From positions 1 to 36,211 of the forward strand of contig NZ_JAHLPR010000054.1 in assembly GCF_018918005.1 (NCBI RefSeq): a stretch of 36,211 bases of DNA, in the 5' to 3' direction. The position numbers were made by a program, and so were the translations under genes. Below are positions 7,008 to 15,224 of this stretch, piece after piece. The notes under the pieces are model-generated. The model made no database searches, was not told where the DNA came from, and worked only from the letters and a program-made list of their open reading frames with translations. This DNA comes from Paenibacillus sp. MSJ-34 (lineage in GTDB: Bacteria > Bacillota > Bacilli > Paenibacillales > Paenibacillaceae). Every line of letters begins with the position of its first letter. Position 1 is the stretch's first letter.

Positions 7008-8542
7008 GGTCGTTTCCCTGCCGGATCTTCTTCCAGCCGATTTTCCTGCTTCGGACGGGGACCGGTCGGACGCTTGATCATCGTCCACAGCGGAAAGCGG
7101 AGGAGCGTATCCTTCCAATCTGTGAAGCGCACCGGCCCGAACGGACTCCCGTAAGCCGTACCCAACGATTGCAAGGACAACAGATGCGCAAGCATAATCA
7201 TCGCTCCGATTACGATTCCCACCAAACCGAACATAAACGCCATCAGCATCATCGGAAACCGCAGCAAACGAATCGCCGCTCCCATATCATGATTGGGAAT
7301 GACGAAAGACGCGATGGCCGTGGAAGCGACGACGATCACCATAATGTTGCTGACGATTCCGGTTTGGACGGCCGTTTGGCCGATAATGATGCCGCCGACG
7401 AGGCCTACCGTTTGCCCGATCGGAGCGGGAAGCCGAATGCCCGCTTCGCGCATCAATTCCAACGTAATCTCCATAATGAATGCTTCCATAAACGGGTGAA
7501 ACGGCACGCGCGCCCTCGATTCCGCGATCGATAGCAGCAATTGGATCGGGATGACCTCATAATTGAACGAAATAAGAGCGATATAGATCGCAGGCAGAAA
7601 CAAGGCGACAAACGCCGCAAAGAAACGCAGCAAGCGAATAAACGAAGCGCTGATCCAGCGCATGCTGTAATCGTCCACGCTTTGGAAAAAGGAGATAAAA
7701 GAGACGGGACCGATCAATACGCTTGGCGAACGATCCACGACGACGGCATATCTCCCCTGCATAACATGCGAAGCGGCCGTATCGGGCCGCTCCGTCAATA
7801 TGAACTGAGGAAATGGAGAAAACGCATGGTCCTCGATAAATTCGGCTAATTCCCCCGTATTGATGATATTGTCGATCTTCAACTCTTTTATTCTTTGTTC
7901 AAGCTTTTCCAATACGGCCGGGTCTGCGACATCCCGCAAATACATGACCGATAATTTGCAATTTCCTCTGGAACTAATGTCAAATTGTTTGATCTTCAAT
8001 TCATTGTGCGGAATATAACGGCGAATTAAAGCGATATTCTGGCTTCCCGTCTCGACGAATCCTTGATGAGCCCCCTTCAGCGAGGCTTCGAGCTGGGGAT
8101 CCTCGATGGCGCGCTGCGGCCAACCTTGCGTACCGAGTATAGAAGCCCTGCCGCTTCCCTCGACGAACAAGACGCTTTTCCCGTGATATACGGCATGTTC
8201 GACCGCAGACCAATCGGACGTTTTGCGCACATCCCCCGTTGCGACCGGAGGCTGATCGGGGGGATATGACGTCGCGCGAATCAAAGGAAGCACGATATCG
8301 TTGTTTATCGAATTTTTATCGGTCAAACTGTCCAAATACACGAGCGCTGCGGGAGTCTCTCCATGTATATGACGCACGACCAGGTCGGGAGTCAGCGTAA
8401 ACTGCTCCTTAACGTATTGAATGTTTCTGGCGAGCTCCGTATGAACGTTTTCCGGCCCGGGTGCGGGCGGTTGAAGCATGCGATTTTCATTGGCCGAAGG
8501 TTTGGGGCGTTTACGAAAAAGCGCTGCTAGAAATGAAAACAT
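7004..8542 (-). CDS. gerA: spore germination protein, GerA/GerKA family
   Basis: This is the 512-residue A subunit of a germinant receptor. The N-terminal hydrophilic domain (about residues 30-280, with 'HIHGETPAALVYLDSLTDK' and 'LIRRYIPHNELKIKQFDISSRG') is followed by the membrane domain with 'PFHPFMEAFIMEITLELMREAGIRLPAPIGQTVGLVGGIIIGQTAV', the most conserved part of the family. The A subunit forms an oligomer acting in the early signalling step. ATG 8542 has AAAGGA eight bases upstream. An in-frame GTG at 8584 and an ATG at 8551 have no usable site. It is the first gene of the gerA-gerB-gerC operon, starting 60 bp after the upstream exporter gene. Confidence 0.93.
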   Translation of the reverse strand: MFSFLAALFRKRPKPSANENRMLQPPAPGPENVHTELARNIQYVKEQFTLTPDLVVRHIHGETPAALVYLDSLTDKNSINNDIVLPLIRATSYPPDQPPVATGDVRKTSDWSAVEHAVYHGKSVLFVEGSGRASILGTQGWPQRAIEDPQLEASLKGAHQGFVETGSQNIALIRRYIPHNELKIKQFDISSRGNCKLSVMYLRDVADPAVLEKLEQRIKELKIDNIINTGELAEFIEDHAFSPFPQFILTERPDTAASHVMQGRYAVVVDRSPSVLIGPVSFISFFQSVDDYSMRWISASFIRLLRFFAAFVALFLPAIYIALISFNYEVIPIQLLLSIAESRARVPFHPFMEAFIMEITLELMREAGIRLPAPIGQTVGLVGGIIIGQTAVQTGIVSNIMVIVVASTAIASFVIPNHDMGAAIRLLRFPMMLMAFMFGLVGIVIGAMIMLAHLLSLQSLGTAYGSPFGPVRFTDWKDTLLRFPLWTMIKRPTGPRPKQENRLEEDPAGKRP

Positions 8543-8602
8543 GCCGCCCATCCTTTTTCTGTCATTTTGATGGTTAGGTTTCACGGCATTGCCAACATTT
8601 AT

Positions 8603-9880
8603 TCATGAAACGGAAACTTCTTTTTGCCTCCATGCCGGATGCTGCTCGATTCGCCGGAAATCGCGGGTAAAGTATAGGCAGATTCCCATGAATGCGACAC
8701 TCGCGCCTCCGATCGCTAGAACAATTGCAGGCGTTGCGATTTGATGATCGAGCAAAAAAGAAGCCAGAAAATAACTAAGCGGCGACAATCCAAGCCCCAT
8801 GAGGCGGTTTAAGGAAATAAACCTGCCGAGCATATGCGTTTCGACAACGGTTTGCGCGTAGGTGTTAAAAGGTACGTCGATCATGGTCAGCATCATGCCC
8901 AATATCGCCATCACGACAAACCCGTGATAGGCCTGCTGCATGAAACCGAGAGCCGTCAGGCTTCCGCCCATGACGACGACGAACCAGGCAAGCAGATGCA
9001 AGCGTCCGCGAAACCCTTTGGATAAACCGACGATGATGCCTCCCGCAACGGCTCCGGCTCCGAGCACTCCCTCCATATTGGCGAACATGCTGCCGTCCCA
9101 GTTCAATTGTTTAATCAGGACGGGGAGACCGACATTCAGCGGGCCGTTTAACATGAAATTAATGAGCAGCGATAAGAGCGATAAGAGAAAGAGGATGCGA
9201 ATCGAAATCATATATTTCGCCCCGTCCATTAGTTCCCTTATAAATCCGGCCGGTTTCGGCGCCTCGTCCCGCCGGCCGGGCGAAACCGGTTTGATCCGGA
9301 TCGCGAATATAAAAAGAGACCCTAGCGCAAACATCGATGCGTTGACCGCAAACATCACCGGAAATGAAACATGCCCGAGCAGCACCGAAGCGATCAACGG
9401 CCCGCCGACGATGCTGATCTGCTGGGAAATCGACAACAGGCTGTTCGCCGCCCCAAGCTGGTCCTTGGCTACCAAAGAAGGTACAATCGCCCCGCTCGCC
9501 GGCCAGAAGAAGGCGTCCACCGCTCCGAACAACCCGGCCATGACAAAAGCGGCCGCCGGATACCATGAAGGATCGCAGACGAGAATGACCAGGGAAAATA
9601 AGAAGAGCACGGCCCCCCGGGCAATTAAAGACAGGAACATGATCGTCCTCCGGTTGTACCGGTCGGATGCAATCCCGCCAACGAGCATTAAGACCACTCT
9701 GCATATCCCCATCGTCATGAGCGCAATGCCGAGCGCCCCTTTCATCGTAACGGTATCGACGAGAAACCAGGATAGCATAATGAGGACGGCCGCGTCCCCG
9801 AAGGAAGAAAGAATGTTGCCGACCCATAGCCAATAATAGGATGGAGGAAGCCCGGCAAAATCGCGCAGACCGGCCCTCAT
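8603..9880 (-). CDS. MFS transporter, 12-helix exporter
   Basis: This is a 425-residue membrane protein with about twelve hydrophobic segments. It contains 'GGIASDRYNRRTIMFLSLI', a variant of MFS motif A, after helix 2. The overall pattern ('FLVDTVTMKGALGIALMTMGICRVVLMLVGG', 'WPASGAIVPSLVAKDQLGAANSL') resembles the MFS_3/enterobactin-exporter-like group often annotated as macrolide or multidrug efflux. Its ATG overlaps the end of the ArsR-type regulator gene by four bases, so the two are co-translated and the regulator most likely controls it. The substrate is unknown. Confidence 0.88.
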   Translation of the reverse strand: MRAGLRDFAGLPPSYYWLWVGNILSSFGDAAVLIMLSWFLVDTVTMKGALGIALMTMGICRVVLMLVGGIASDRYNRRTIMFLSLIARGAVLFLFSLVILVCDPSWYPAAAFVMAGLFGAVDAFFWPASGAIVPSLVAKDQLGAANSLLSISQQISIVGGPLIASVLLGHVSFPVMFAVNASMFALGSLFIFAIRIKPVSPGRRDEAPKPAGFIRELMDGAKYMISIRILFLLSLLSLLINFMLNGPLNVGLPVLIKQLNWDGSMFANMEGVLGAGAVAGGIIVGLSKGFRGRLHLLAWFVVVMGGSLTALGFMQQAYHGFVVMAILGMMLTMIDVPFNTYAQTVVETHMLGRFISLNRLMGLGLSPLSYFLASFLLDHQIATPAIVLAIGGASVAFMGICLYFTRDFRRIEQHPAWRQKEVSVS

Positions 9881-10572
9881 GGCGTCCGGTCCTCCTCCCG
9901 CTTCTTGCGGACGACAATATCGTCCACCGGTTCGTACGCTTCCGGGAGCGACATTTCGTCCGAAACGTACAACTGTTCGTTCGTCATAAATCCGACGTAC
10001 GAGAAGAAGAACAATTCGCCAACATCTTGCGCGTCGCCGCGCTGTACCCGCTCGGCATATTTGCTCTCCAATTCCTCGAATTCCTGCACAAGCGCTTTGA
10101 ATTTTCGTACCCAGTCCTTAATTTCATGCAGCGGAACCTTATACTCCCCGTTTCCGTGCAGCACCGGCGGCCTGGATGATTCCGGGGCGAAGGAGAGAAA
10201 CGATTCCTCCGGAGCATGGCGGAGGCGGTACATCGCCGACCGCAAATTGTTTAGCATCGTCTCTTGTATGATCGTCGTGTCGGATTTCAAAGACGGAAGC
10301 AACTCTTCCGAGATGCGGAAATCGAATGCGACGGCGCGGTAAAATTTTTGGACGATCCCGTTTTTCTCTTCGGTGCGTGTCACTTCGAGCAATCCGTTTC
10401 GCTCCATTTCTTTCAAATGATAATGAATTTTGGATGCGGATGTGTGCAAGACGTCGCCTACCTGTTTGCCGGTGTATTCCTGTCTGATCAACATAATTAA
10501 TATTTCCAGCCGCAACGGGTCGCTGATCGCTTTCAGTTGGTCCGGCGTCTCGATAATCATAAATCGTTTCAA
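9877..10572 (-). CDS. ArsR-type winged-helix regulator
   Basis: This is a 231-residue protein. Residues about 8-85 form the ArsR winged helix ('LKAISDPLRLEILIMLIRQEYTGKQVGDVLHTSASKIHYHLKEMERNGLLEV'). The remainder is a helical region of unknown ligand specificity, longer than in small metal-sensing ArsR proteins and without a clustered Cys metal site. The start is TTG 10572 with GGAGGG eight bases upstream; the in-frame ATG four codons later is too far from that site. It is the first gene of an operon with the 12-helix MFS exporter (four-base overlap). A strong promoter and a perfect 16-bp palindrome lie directly upstream. Confidence 0.88.
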   Translation of the reverse strand: MKRFMIIETPDQLKAISDPLRLEILIMLIRQEYTGKQVGDVLHTSASKIHYHLKEMERNGLLEVTRTEEKNGIVQKFYRAVAFDFRISEELLPSLKSDTTIIQETMLNNLRSAMYRLRHAPEESFLSFAPESSRPPVLHGNGEYKVPLHEIKDWVRKFKALVQEFEELESKYAERVQRGDAQDVGELFFFSYVGFMTNEQLYVSDEMSLPEAYEPVDDIVVRKKREEDRTP

Positions 10573-10591
10573 CCGATATTCCCTCCAATGT

Positions 10592-10607
10592 TTTTTAACG
10601 TTAAAAA
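10592..10607. promoter_or_regulatory. perfect 16-bp palindrome, candidate ArsR operator
   Basis: TTTTTAACGTTAAAAA lies between the predicted transcription start of the arsR-type gene and its ribosome binding site. Binding here would block transcription from the promoter just upstream. No second copy was noticed in the window. Confidence 0.6.
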
Positions 10608-10619
10608 TATTTTGAATGT

Positions 10620-10648
10620 ATTATAATATTTAATCGTTGTAAATGCAA
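10620..10648 (-). promoter_or_regulatory. sigma-A promoter of the arsR-MFS operon
   Basis: On the minus strand TTGCAT (10643-10648) and a consensus TATAAT (10620-10625) are separated by exactly 17 bp. The start point would be near 10613, just before the palindrome at 10592-10607. Confidence 0.75.
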
Positions 10649-10727
10649 CATATGCAACTGATCTCTCTCTCGGAAATTTTCGAGGGCGGACGGTTATGTT
10701 GCACAAAACCGCCCGAACAGTATAAAG

Positions 10728-10749
10728 ACCGCCGGCAATAACCGGCGGT
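10728..10749 (-). terminator. hairpin, weak terminator
   Basis: ACCGCCGG-CAATAA-CCGGCGGT is a perfect 8-bp GC-rich stem. On the minus strand it is followed only by CTTTATA, so it is a weak but plausible terminator for the small membrane protein gene ending at 10771. Confidence 0.55.
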
Positions 10750-10770
10750 GCAAACAAATCGTTACTGAAG

Positions 10771-11037
10771 TTATTTTCTCTTTGTACGAAGCCATAACGT
10801 CTTCAACAGGATGAACGCCGCGCAGCCGCCGACGAATAACGCGGCGAATTCCAGATCGGGATTGCCTCGTATGACGCCGAACGATACTTGATGCTGCAAA
10901 TAGCCCACTTGCGCATAACTGTCGACGATATCCGGCACGTAATGCAGGGTCATATAGTAACCGATGCCGATCTGCACGCCGTAATACACAACGATCAACA
11001 ATAGGGAAAAGATCACGGATTGCACGATCGTTTTCAT
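10771..11037 (-). CDS. small membrane protein of unknown function
   Basis: This is an 88-residue protein with two predicted membrane segments: residues about 7-30 ('SVIFSLLLIVVYYGVQIGIGYY') and about 60-80 ('LEFAALFVGGCAAFILLKTLWL'). It has a basic tail (RTKRK) and a 30-residue loop rich in polar residues between the helices. The family was not recognised. ATG 11037 is chosen because AAGGGGG lies eight bases upstream; the frame is open for 16 more codons. It follows the GNAT gene by 52 bp on the same strand and may be co-transcribed with it. Confidence 0.75.
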   Translation of the reverse strand: MKTIVQSVIFSLLLIVVYYGVQIGIGYYMTLHYVPDIVDSYAQVGYLQHQVSFGVIRGNPDLEFAALFVGGCAAFILLKTLWLRTKRK

Positions 11038-11089
11038 ATTGTCCGCCCCCTTCGCCAGTTTGCAGTTTTCTGTATCGGCAGGCACGCGA

Positions 11090-11560
11090 TTAGGGAAGAT
11101 CCGTTCTCATCGCGATCCCGACGATATCCCGCTTTCCTTCCGATATCCGGATTTCGAACGGTTGGAAGCCAAGTTTATGGTAGAGGGCAAGTGCGGCCGT
11201 ATTCGTGTTATGGCAAATCAGCCGCAATTGGCGCAAATGCAATTCCTCTCTAGCCCTTTCCTTCATGACGTTCAGCAAATATGCGCCCGCCCCGTTGCCC
11301 CGGCATTTCGGATTGACGATAATATTTCCTAACCAGGCGTGATCGCGTTCCTTCACATCGTAGAAATTGCCATAACCGGCGACCTCGCCGCCGCGCTCGA
11401 TCACCGTCGGCAGCACCCGGCTCCTGGCCGCCTCGGCCAACTGATCCGGCTTGAGCGGATAGCTCCCTTTAGGAAACATATAATATTGCTCCGCCGCATT
11501 TTGCGGAAACGCCGATATGACCGTAAAATCGATCTCTTTCGCATTTCTGTAGCTGAACAT
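11090..11560 (-). CDS. GNAT-family N-acetyltransferase
   Basis: This 156-residue protein covers a single GNAT fold. 'LGNIIVNPKCRGNGAGAYLLNVMKERA' is the acetyl-CoA pyrophosphate loop (motif A, R/Q-x-x-G-x-G/A type), and 'LICHNTNTAALALYHKLGFQPFE' is motif B. Such enzymes transfer acetyl from acetyl-CoA to an amine; the acceptor here is unknown. AAGGTGG lies before the ATG. A minus-strand neighbour, the small membrane protein, follows. Confidence 0.88.
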   Translation of the reverse strand: MFSYRNAKEIDFTVISAFPQNAAEQYYMFPKGSYPLKPDQLAEAARSRVLPTVIERGGEVAGYGNFYDVKERDHAWLGNIIVNPKCRGNGAGAYLLNVMKERAREELHLRQLRLICHNTNTAALALYHKLGFQPFEIRISEGKRDIVGIAMRTDLP

Positions 11561-11671
11561 TGAACCACCTTCTTTTTACGGAATATATGTATATACGCAA
11601 TCCGACTCGAAAAATCCTGCTTTCTCACCGATGTTTTTCGGCGGCGAATCGCCGAATTCCGACTGCAAAGC

Positions 11672-11696
11672 AAAAAAAGGAGCGAGCCGCCGCTCC
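11672..11696 (-). terminator. rho-independent terminator of the DUF4097 gene
   Basis: On the minus strand the stem GGAGCG-GCGGCT-CGCTCC is followed by seven T residues. It lies 16 bp after the stop codon at 11712. Confidence 0.85.
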
Positions 11697-11711
11697 TCCC
11701 TTATCGTCTCG

Positions 11712-12632
11712 CTACGGCCGGTCCAGCCTAAAATCCCCCGAACCGGTGCGCACGTTCAGTTGAACGTCTCCCGAACCGAACGTCCCTTTGATCGAACGGC
11801 CTTCTTTGTCGCTTTCCTCGTAATTCATGCCGTCCCATCGGATCGTCCCTTTGCCGGAGCCTCCTTTGTATTGTACCGCCAAAGATTCCGGTTGCCGGGC
11901 CAGCAAAACGTCCACGTTGCCTGTTCCCGTCTTGAGATCGGCGTCATAGATCAGTTCTTCGAATTCCACCCGAATATTGCCCGAACTCGTTTTCCCCGAC
12001 AATTTCGCTTCGCCGTCCATCAATTTCGCATTCCCGCTGCCGAGATCAAAAACGAGCGCGTCCGCTTTAAATCCTTCGGCAACCAAATTGCCCGACCGTG
12101 AATGGAGCGCGATCGAATCCGACGCCGTCATGTTCGACGCATTAATGTTGCCGCTGCCGGTCTTCACGTTCATGTTCGCTGCGTTCACGCCGGACAAATC
12201 GATATTGCCGCTGCCCACTTGCACCTGTAGCGTCTCCCATTGTTTGTCGGGCAGCCCGATCGAAAGCTCGATTTCCTTCCAATTGAATCCGATGTGAAAT
12301 CCGCGCGGACTGACCATTCCTACCTCCAGGGAATCTCCTTGAGCGTTTATTTTGATGTCCGTCTTCTCCGCGTCGCGGGAGTTTACTCTTCCATGCAAAC
12401 GAACGCTAATACGGTCCGAATCGCTATGCGTCACCTTCACGTTCGTACTGTCCGCTTTTACCAGAATATCGGATAACTGATCCGCATCGACCGTTTTCTC
12501 GATATCAATCTGCTTCGTGCCGAAGGATAGGAAATTTCCCGCAAACCCATACCCCGAACCAAATATGGAATACAATAAGCCAAACAAGCCTGCCGCCACC
12601 AGGACGACCCCTAAAAATACCGATTTTCTCAT
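11712..12632 (-). CDS. DUF4097 membrane-anchored beta-repeat protein
   Basis: This is a 306-residue protein with one N-terminal membrane segment (residues about 5-25) and a long extracytoplasmic part. From residue about 140 it carries a short repeated unit with the core G-S-G-N/D at intervals of roughly 20 residues ('QVGSGNIDLSG', 'KTGSGNINAS', 'SRSGNLVAEG', 'DLGSGNAKLMDG', 'KTGTGNVDVLL', 'TFGSGDVQLNV', 'RTGSGDFRLD'). This is the DUF4097 pattern, predicted to form a beta-helix. In Firmicutes these genes often sit beside PadR and DUF1700 genes linked to envelope stress; here the gene stands alone. GGGGAGAG precedes the ATG. The function is not established. Confidence 0.85.
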   Translation of the reverse strand: MRKSVFLGVVLVAAGLFGLLYSIFGSGYGFAGNFLSFGTKQIDIEKTVDADQLSDILVKADSTNVKVTHSDSDRISVRLHGRVNSRDAEKTDIKINAQGDSLEVGMVSPRGFHIGFNWKEIELSIGLPDKQWETLQVQVGSGNIDLSGVNAANMNVKTGSGNINASNMTASDSIALHSRSGNLVAEGFKADALVFDLGSGNAKLMDGEAKLSGKTSSGNIRVEFEELIYDADLKTGTGNVDVLLARQPESLAVQYKGGSGKGTIRWDGMNYEESDKEGRSIKGTFGSGDVQLNVRTGSGDFRLDRP

Positions 12633-12700
12633 CTCTGTCTCTCCCCAATTCGCAAACTCATGCCGATCTCGCCGAAACCGCCGTTCTTGATCGCAGTTTC

Positions 12701-12709
12701 AGTATAACA
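12701..12709 (-). promoter_or_regulatory. extended -10 element for the DUF4097 gene
   Basis: On the minus strand TGTTATACT matches an extended -10 (TG-n-TATACT) about 70 bp before the start codon. No good -35 is visible at 17 bp, which an extended -10 can tolerate. Confidence 0.4.
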
Positions 12710-12884
12710 CCGGCGCGTCCGTCTTCCACCGGTCGAGCGGTGTAATTCGCACCCGACTTAGGTCCAGTTTGCGGCATCGGCATGCTCTCTTGAAAAATAG
12801 GAAAGCAACATTTCGAATCTCGAACCCGGCCGTTTCATGGTACAATATTCGATATCTGGACGATGAAGAAGGAGAACGCCGCCA

Positions 12885-13817
12885 ATGAGCAATCCGCACG
12901 GCAATATGGAATATCGCGGGCCGGAGCTGCAAGTGCCCGTGCCGGAAGATTTCAACTTTGCGGAAACGGTAGGCTATATGAGCCGTTCCGGCAACGAATG
13001 CATGCACTATATTGATGATGGTACAATATACAAACGGATCCCTGTCGGGCCGGAATATCCGATCGTGAAAATCAGCGGCGGGGGCGAAGAGGCGCTTCAT
13101 GTCCGGTTTCAAGGGACTGCCGATCCTCCGAGCGCGTCGACGCATTCCGCGGCCGTTCAATATATTAGGGAATGGTTCGATTTGGATACGGATTTGACGC
13201 CATTTTACGCCATGGCGCATGCCGACGAATTGCTGCGGCCTACGGTCGACCGTTTCCGCGGCTTGCGCATCGTCGGCATTCCGGATTTATTCGAGGCGCT
13301 ATGTTGGGCGATTATCGGACAGCAAATCAATCTTGCCTTTGCGTATACGTTGAAAAGGAGGTTCGTCGAACGCTACGGGCGGTGCGCCGAATGGAAAGGA
13401 AGGAGTTATTGGCTCTTTCCGACGCCTGAGCGTATTGCCGGCCTGGCCGCGGACGATCTCATCGATTTGCAAATGACCGCCAAAAAATCGGAATACTTGA
13501 TCGGAGCGGCAAAGCTTATAGCCGAAGGCAAGTTAAGCAAAGAGCTTTTGTTGAACGAGGAACACGGCGGCGGTTCCGCAGAGCAACGGCTTGTCGCCAT
13601 ACGGGGAATCGGACCGTGGACGGCGAATTACGTCATGATGCGATGCCTGCGAATACCGTCCGCTTTTCCCGTTCAAGATGTCGGCCTTCATAACGCCATC
13701 AAACATTTGACCGGAACCGAGCGCAAACCGACCGTCGAGGAGATAAAGCAAATGTCGGCCTCATGGACCGGCTGGGAGGCATATGCGACGTTTTATTTAT
13801 GGAGAGTTCTCTATTAA
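12885..13817 (+). CDS. DNA-3-methyladenine glycosylase, AlkA/YfjP type
   Basis: This is a 310-residue base-excision repair enzyme that removes alkylated purines from DNA. Residues about 10-110 match the N-terminal AlkA-like beta domain. Residues about 125-305 form the HhH-GPD fold, with 'LVAIRGIGPWTANYVMMRCL' as the helix-hairpin-helix. 'FPVQDVGLHNAI' carries the expected catalytic Asp at residue 265. An intact 'WAIIGQQINLAFA' segment is present. AAGGAG lies ten bases before the ATG. It stands alone between divergent and convergent minus-strand genes. It may share an alkylation-damage role with the ATL protein elsewhere in the window, but nothing in the sequence shows common regulation. Confidence 0.9.
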   Translation: MSNPHGNMEYRGPELQVPVPEDFNFAETVGYMSRSGNECMHYIDDGTIYKRIPVGPEYPIVKISGGGEEALHVRFQGTADPPSASTHSAAVQYIREWFDLDTDLTPFYAMAHADELLRPTVDRFRGLRIVGIPDLFEALCWAIIGQQINLAFAYTLKRRFVERYGRCAEWKGRSYWLFPTPERIAGLAADDLIDLQMTAKKSEYLIGAAKLIAEGKLSKELLLNEEHGGGSAEQRLVAIRGIGPWTANYVMMRCLRIPSAFPVQDVGLHNAIKHLTGTERKPTVEEIKQMSASWTGWEAYATFYLWRVLY

Positions 13818-13843
13818 TAGACATGAAGCGCCCCTTTCACGAC

Positions 13844-13887
13844 AAAAATGCCCGGCCCGCCTTTTGTTAAAGAAGCGGACCGGGCAT
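13844..13887 (-). terminator. rho-independent terminator of the coaW-ABM unit
   Basis: On the minus strand ATGCCCGGTCCGC pairs with GGCGGGCCGGGCAT (one mismatch) and is followed by TTTTTGTC. It lies four bases after the ABM gene stop at 13892 and also faces the end of the alkA gene. Confidence 0.8.
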
Positions 13888-13891
13888 GCGA

Positions 13892-14191
13892 TTAATCCAG
13901 CCTGATGTCGATGAAATGCTCGACGACCGGAAACGGATCGTAGAAGTGATGAAGCAGCGCTTTCCACTCCTCATATTCGGGCGATTGCCTGAACCCGACC
14001 ATATGATCCTTCAACGATTCCCACCTGACGAGTAAAATATATTTATTTTCTTCTTCGATGCATTTCTGCAATTCATGGCTGATGTAACCGTTCATCTTGC
14101 GAATGATGTGCGACGCCTTGCGGAAGCTGCTCTCGAACTCGTTTTTCAACCCAGGCTTTATATGCAAAATCGCTACTTCCAAAATTTTCAT
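13892..14191 (-). CDS. ABM-domain (antibiotic biosynthesis monooxygenase-like) protein
   Basis: This is a 99-residue protein with one ferredoxin-like ABM domain. 'MKILEVAILHIKPGLKNEFE' begins it and 'YILLVRWESLKDHMVGFRQSPEYEEWKALLHHFYDPFPVVEHF' is the conserved C-terminal half. The sequence closely resembles Bacillus YczJ, whose function is unknown; relatives include heme-degrading monooxygenases and quinol oxidases. ATG 14191 is chosen because AGAGGGA lies nine bases upstream, whereas an ATG three codons earlier overlaps that site. It follows coaW by 40 bp on the same strand. Confidence 0.85.
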   Translation of the reverse strand: MKILEVAILHIKPGLKNEFESSFRKASHIIRKMNGYISHELQKCIEEENKYILLVRWESLKDHMVGFRQSPEYEEWKALLHHFYDPFPVVEHFIDIRLD

Positions 14192-14231
14192 AGGATCCAT
14201 TCCCTCTTTGTCCGATTTTTCGGATAATCAT

Positions 14232-15050
14232 TTATCCGATCGCCATAAGCGCCCCAAGCGCACCGCTGTATTCCCCGTTCTCCACAAAATAAGGATTGGC
14301 GCCTCTGAACAGGGCCGTTTTTTCCACGACATTCCGTAACGGATCGTTATCGGCAAAGGAAGAACCGATAAACACGATGTCGGCCGTTCCATACTGCCCG
14401 CCGGCATGCGCGCTTACCGTAGCCACCGTCTCGCCGACGAATCCGATGACCGAAGCGATCAAATCCTCTTTCTTCGGCGGACTTCCGGCGAACTTGTCGA
14501 TATTGCCGAAATTGCTTGCCGTCAAATCTCCTGCCAAGGGAGGAACCGCTCCCTCGTAAATTTGAGCGACGGTAAGATCGATGCTGCTTCGGACTCCTTC
14601 GCCTGCCAATTTTACGATGGATTCGTAATCGCGCAGTCCTGTCAACAAATAGGACAATCCAAGCACCGTGCCTCCGCCGATGCCGGTACCTCCGACCCTC
14701 GCATGCGAATCGGCGTCGAGATAGTGAATCGATGTCCCCGTTCCAACATTGGTTAACAGGAAAGAGGGCATTCCCATTCCGCCTTGATGAAGCAAATGCC
14801 GAATTCCCCGGCAAGTGGCTGCGAATTCCGGAATATGCCGCGCGTCGCGTTCCAGCATCGATGCAAGCAAGCGGCTCTTGCCGCCGGTCAAACAAACGAT
14901 CGCTTCGGGACGATGCTCGTTAATCCATAATGCCGCTTGTGTCAATTGGCTGGAAGGAATCTTATGATACTGAATCGAGTCCTCGCTTCGAAACGCGATC
15001 TTCACCAGCGTCCCCCCGGCATCGACGCCAATCTTGGGTATCGTTGCCAC
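14232..15050 (-). CDS. coaW: type II pantothenate kinase
   Basis: This 272-residue enzyme catalyses ATP-dependent phosphorylation of pantothenate, the first step of coenzyme A synthesis. It belongs to the ASKHA fold. 'IGVDAGGTLVKIAF' is the phosphate-1 motif, 'LTNVGTGTSIHYLD' the central nucleotide-binding motif and 'GGTGIGGGTVLGLSYLLTG' the glycine-rich segment found in Staphylococcus and Bacillus CoaW. Type II enzymes are poorly inhibited by CoA. The start is GTG 15050 with AGGGGG eight bases upstream. It leads a probable two-gene unit with the ABM protein. A consensus TATAAT -10 lies at 15088-15093 on the minus strand. Confidence 0.92.
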   Translation of the reverse strand: MATIPKIGVDAGGTLVKIAFRSEDSIQYHKIPSSQLTQAALWINEHRPEAIVCLTGGKSRLLASMLERDARHIPEFAATCRGIRHLLHQGGMGMPSFLLTNVGTGTSIHYLDADSHARVGGTGIGGGTVLGLSYLLTGLRDYESIVKLAGEGVRSSIDLTVAQIYEGAVPPLAGDLTASNFGNIDKFAGSPPKKEDLIASVIGFVGETVATVSAHAGGQYGTADIVFIGSSFADNDPLRNVVEKTALFRGANPYFVENGEYSGALGALMAIG

Positions 15051-15087
15051 CGCTTTTTCCCCCTAACGCCAAATTTGTTTTGTTTCT

Positions 15088-15093
15088 ATTATA
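15088..15093 (-). promoter_or_regulatory. -10 element for coaW
   Basis: TATAAT on the minus strand lies 38 bp before the GTG start. The -35 position (TCCTAT) is poor, so this is only a likely promoter. Confidence 0.4.
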
Positions 15094-15190
15094 CTATGAA
15101 TTTGTTCTATATAGGATTCAACAAAATATAAAGGGCAGCGGTTTCGTGTTCCACTTACGAAAGGGGCCGAACGGATCGACAATTTTTTTA

Positions 15191-15218
15191 TTGACTTTTT
15201 CGGACAAGCCGTTATAAT
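15191..15218 (+). promoter_or_regulatory. sigma-A promoter of the LPMO gene
   Basis: TTGACT (15191-15196) and consensus TATAAT (15213-15218) are separated by 16 bp. Transcription would start near 15225, leaving a leader of about 350 bases before the ATG at 15574. Confidence 0.7.
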
Positions 15219-15224
15219 TGTTTA

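Noticed and set aside
8545-8602. sigma-G promoter before gerA
   Set aside because: A TGAATA that fits the -35 is present, but no CATACTA-like -10 occurs at the right distance.
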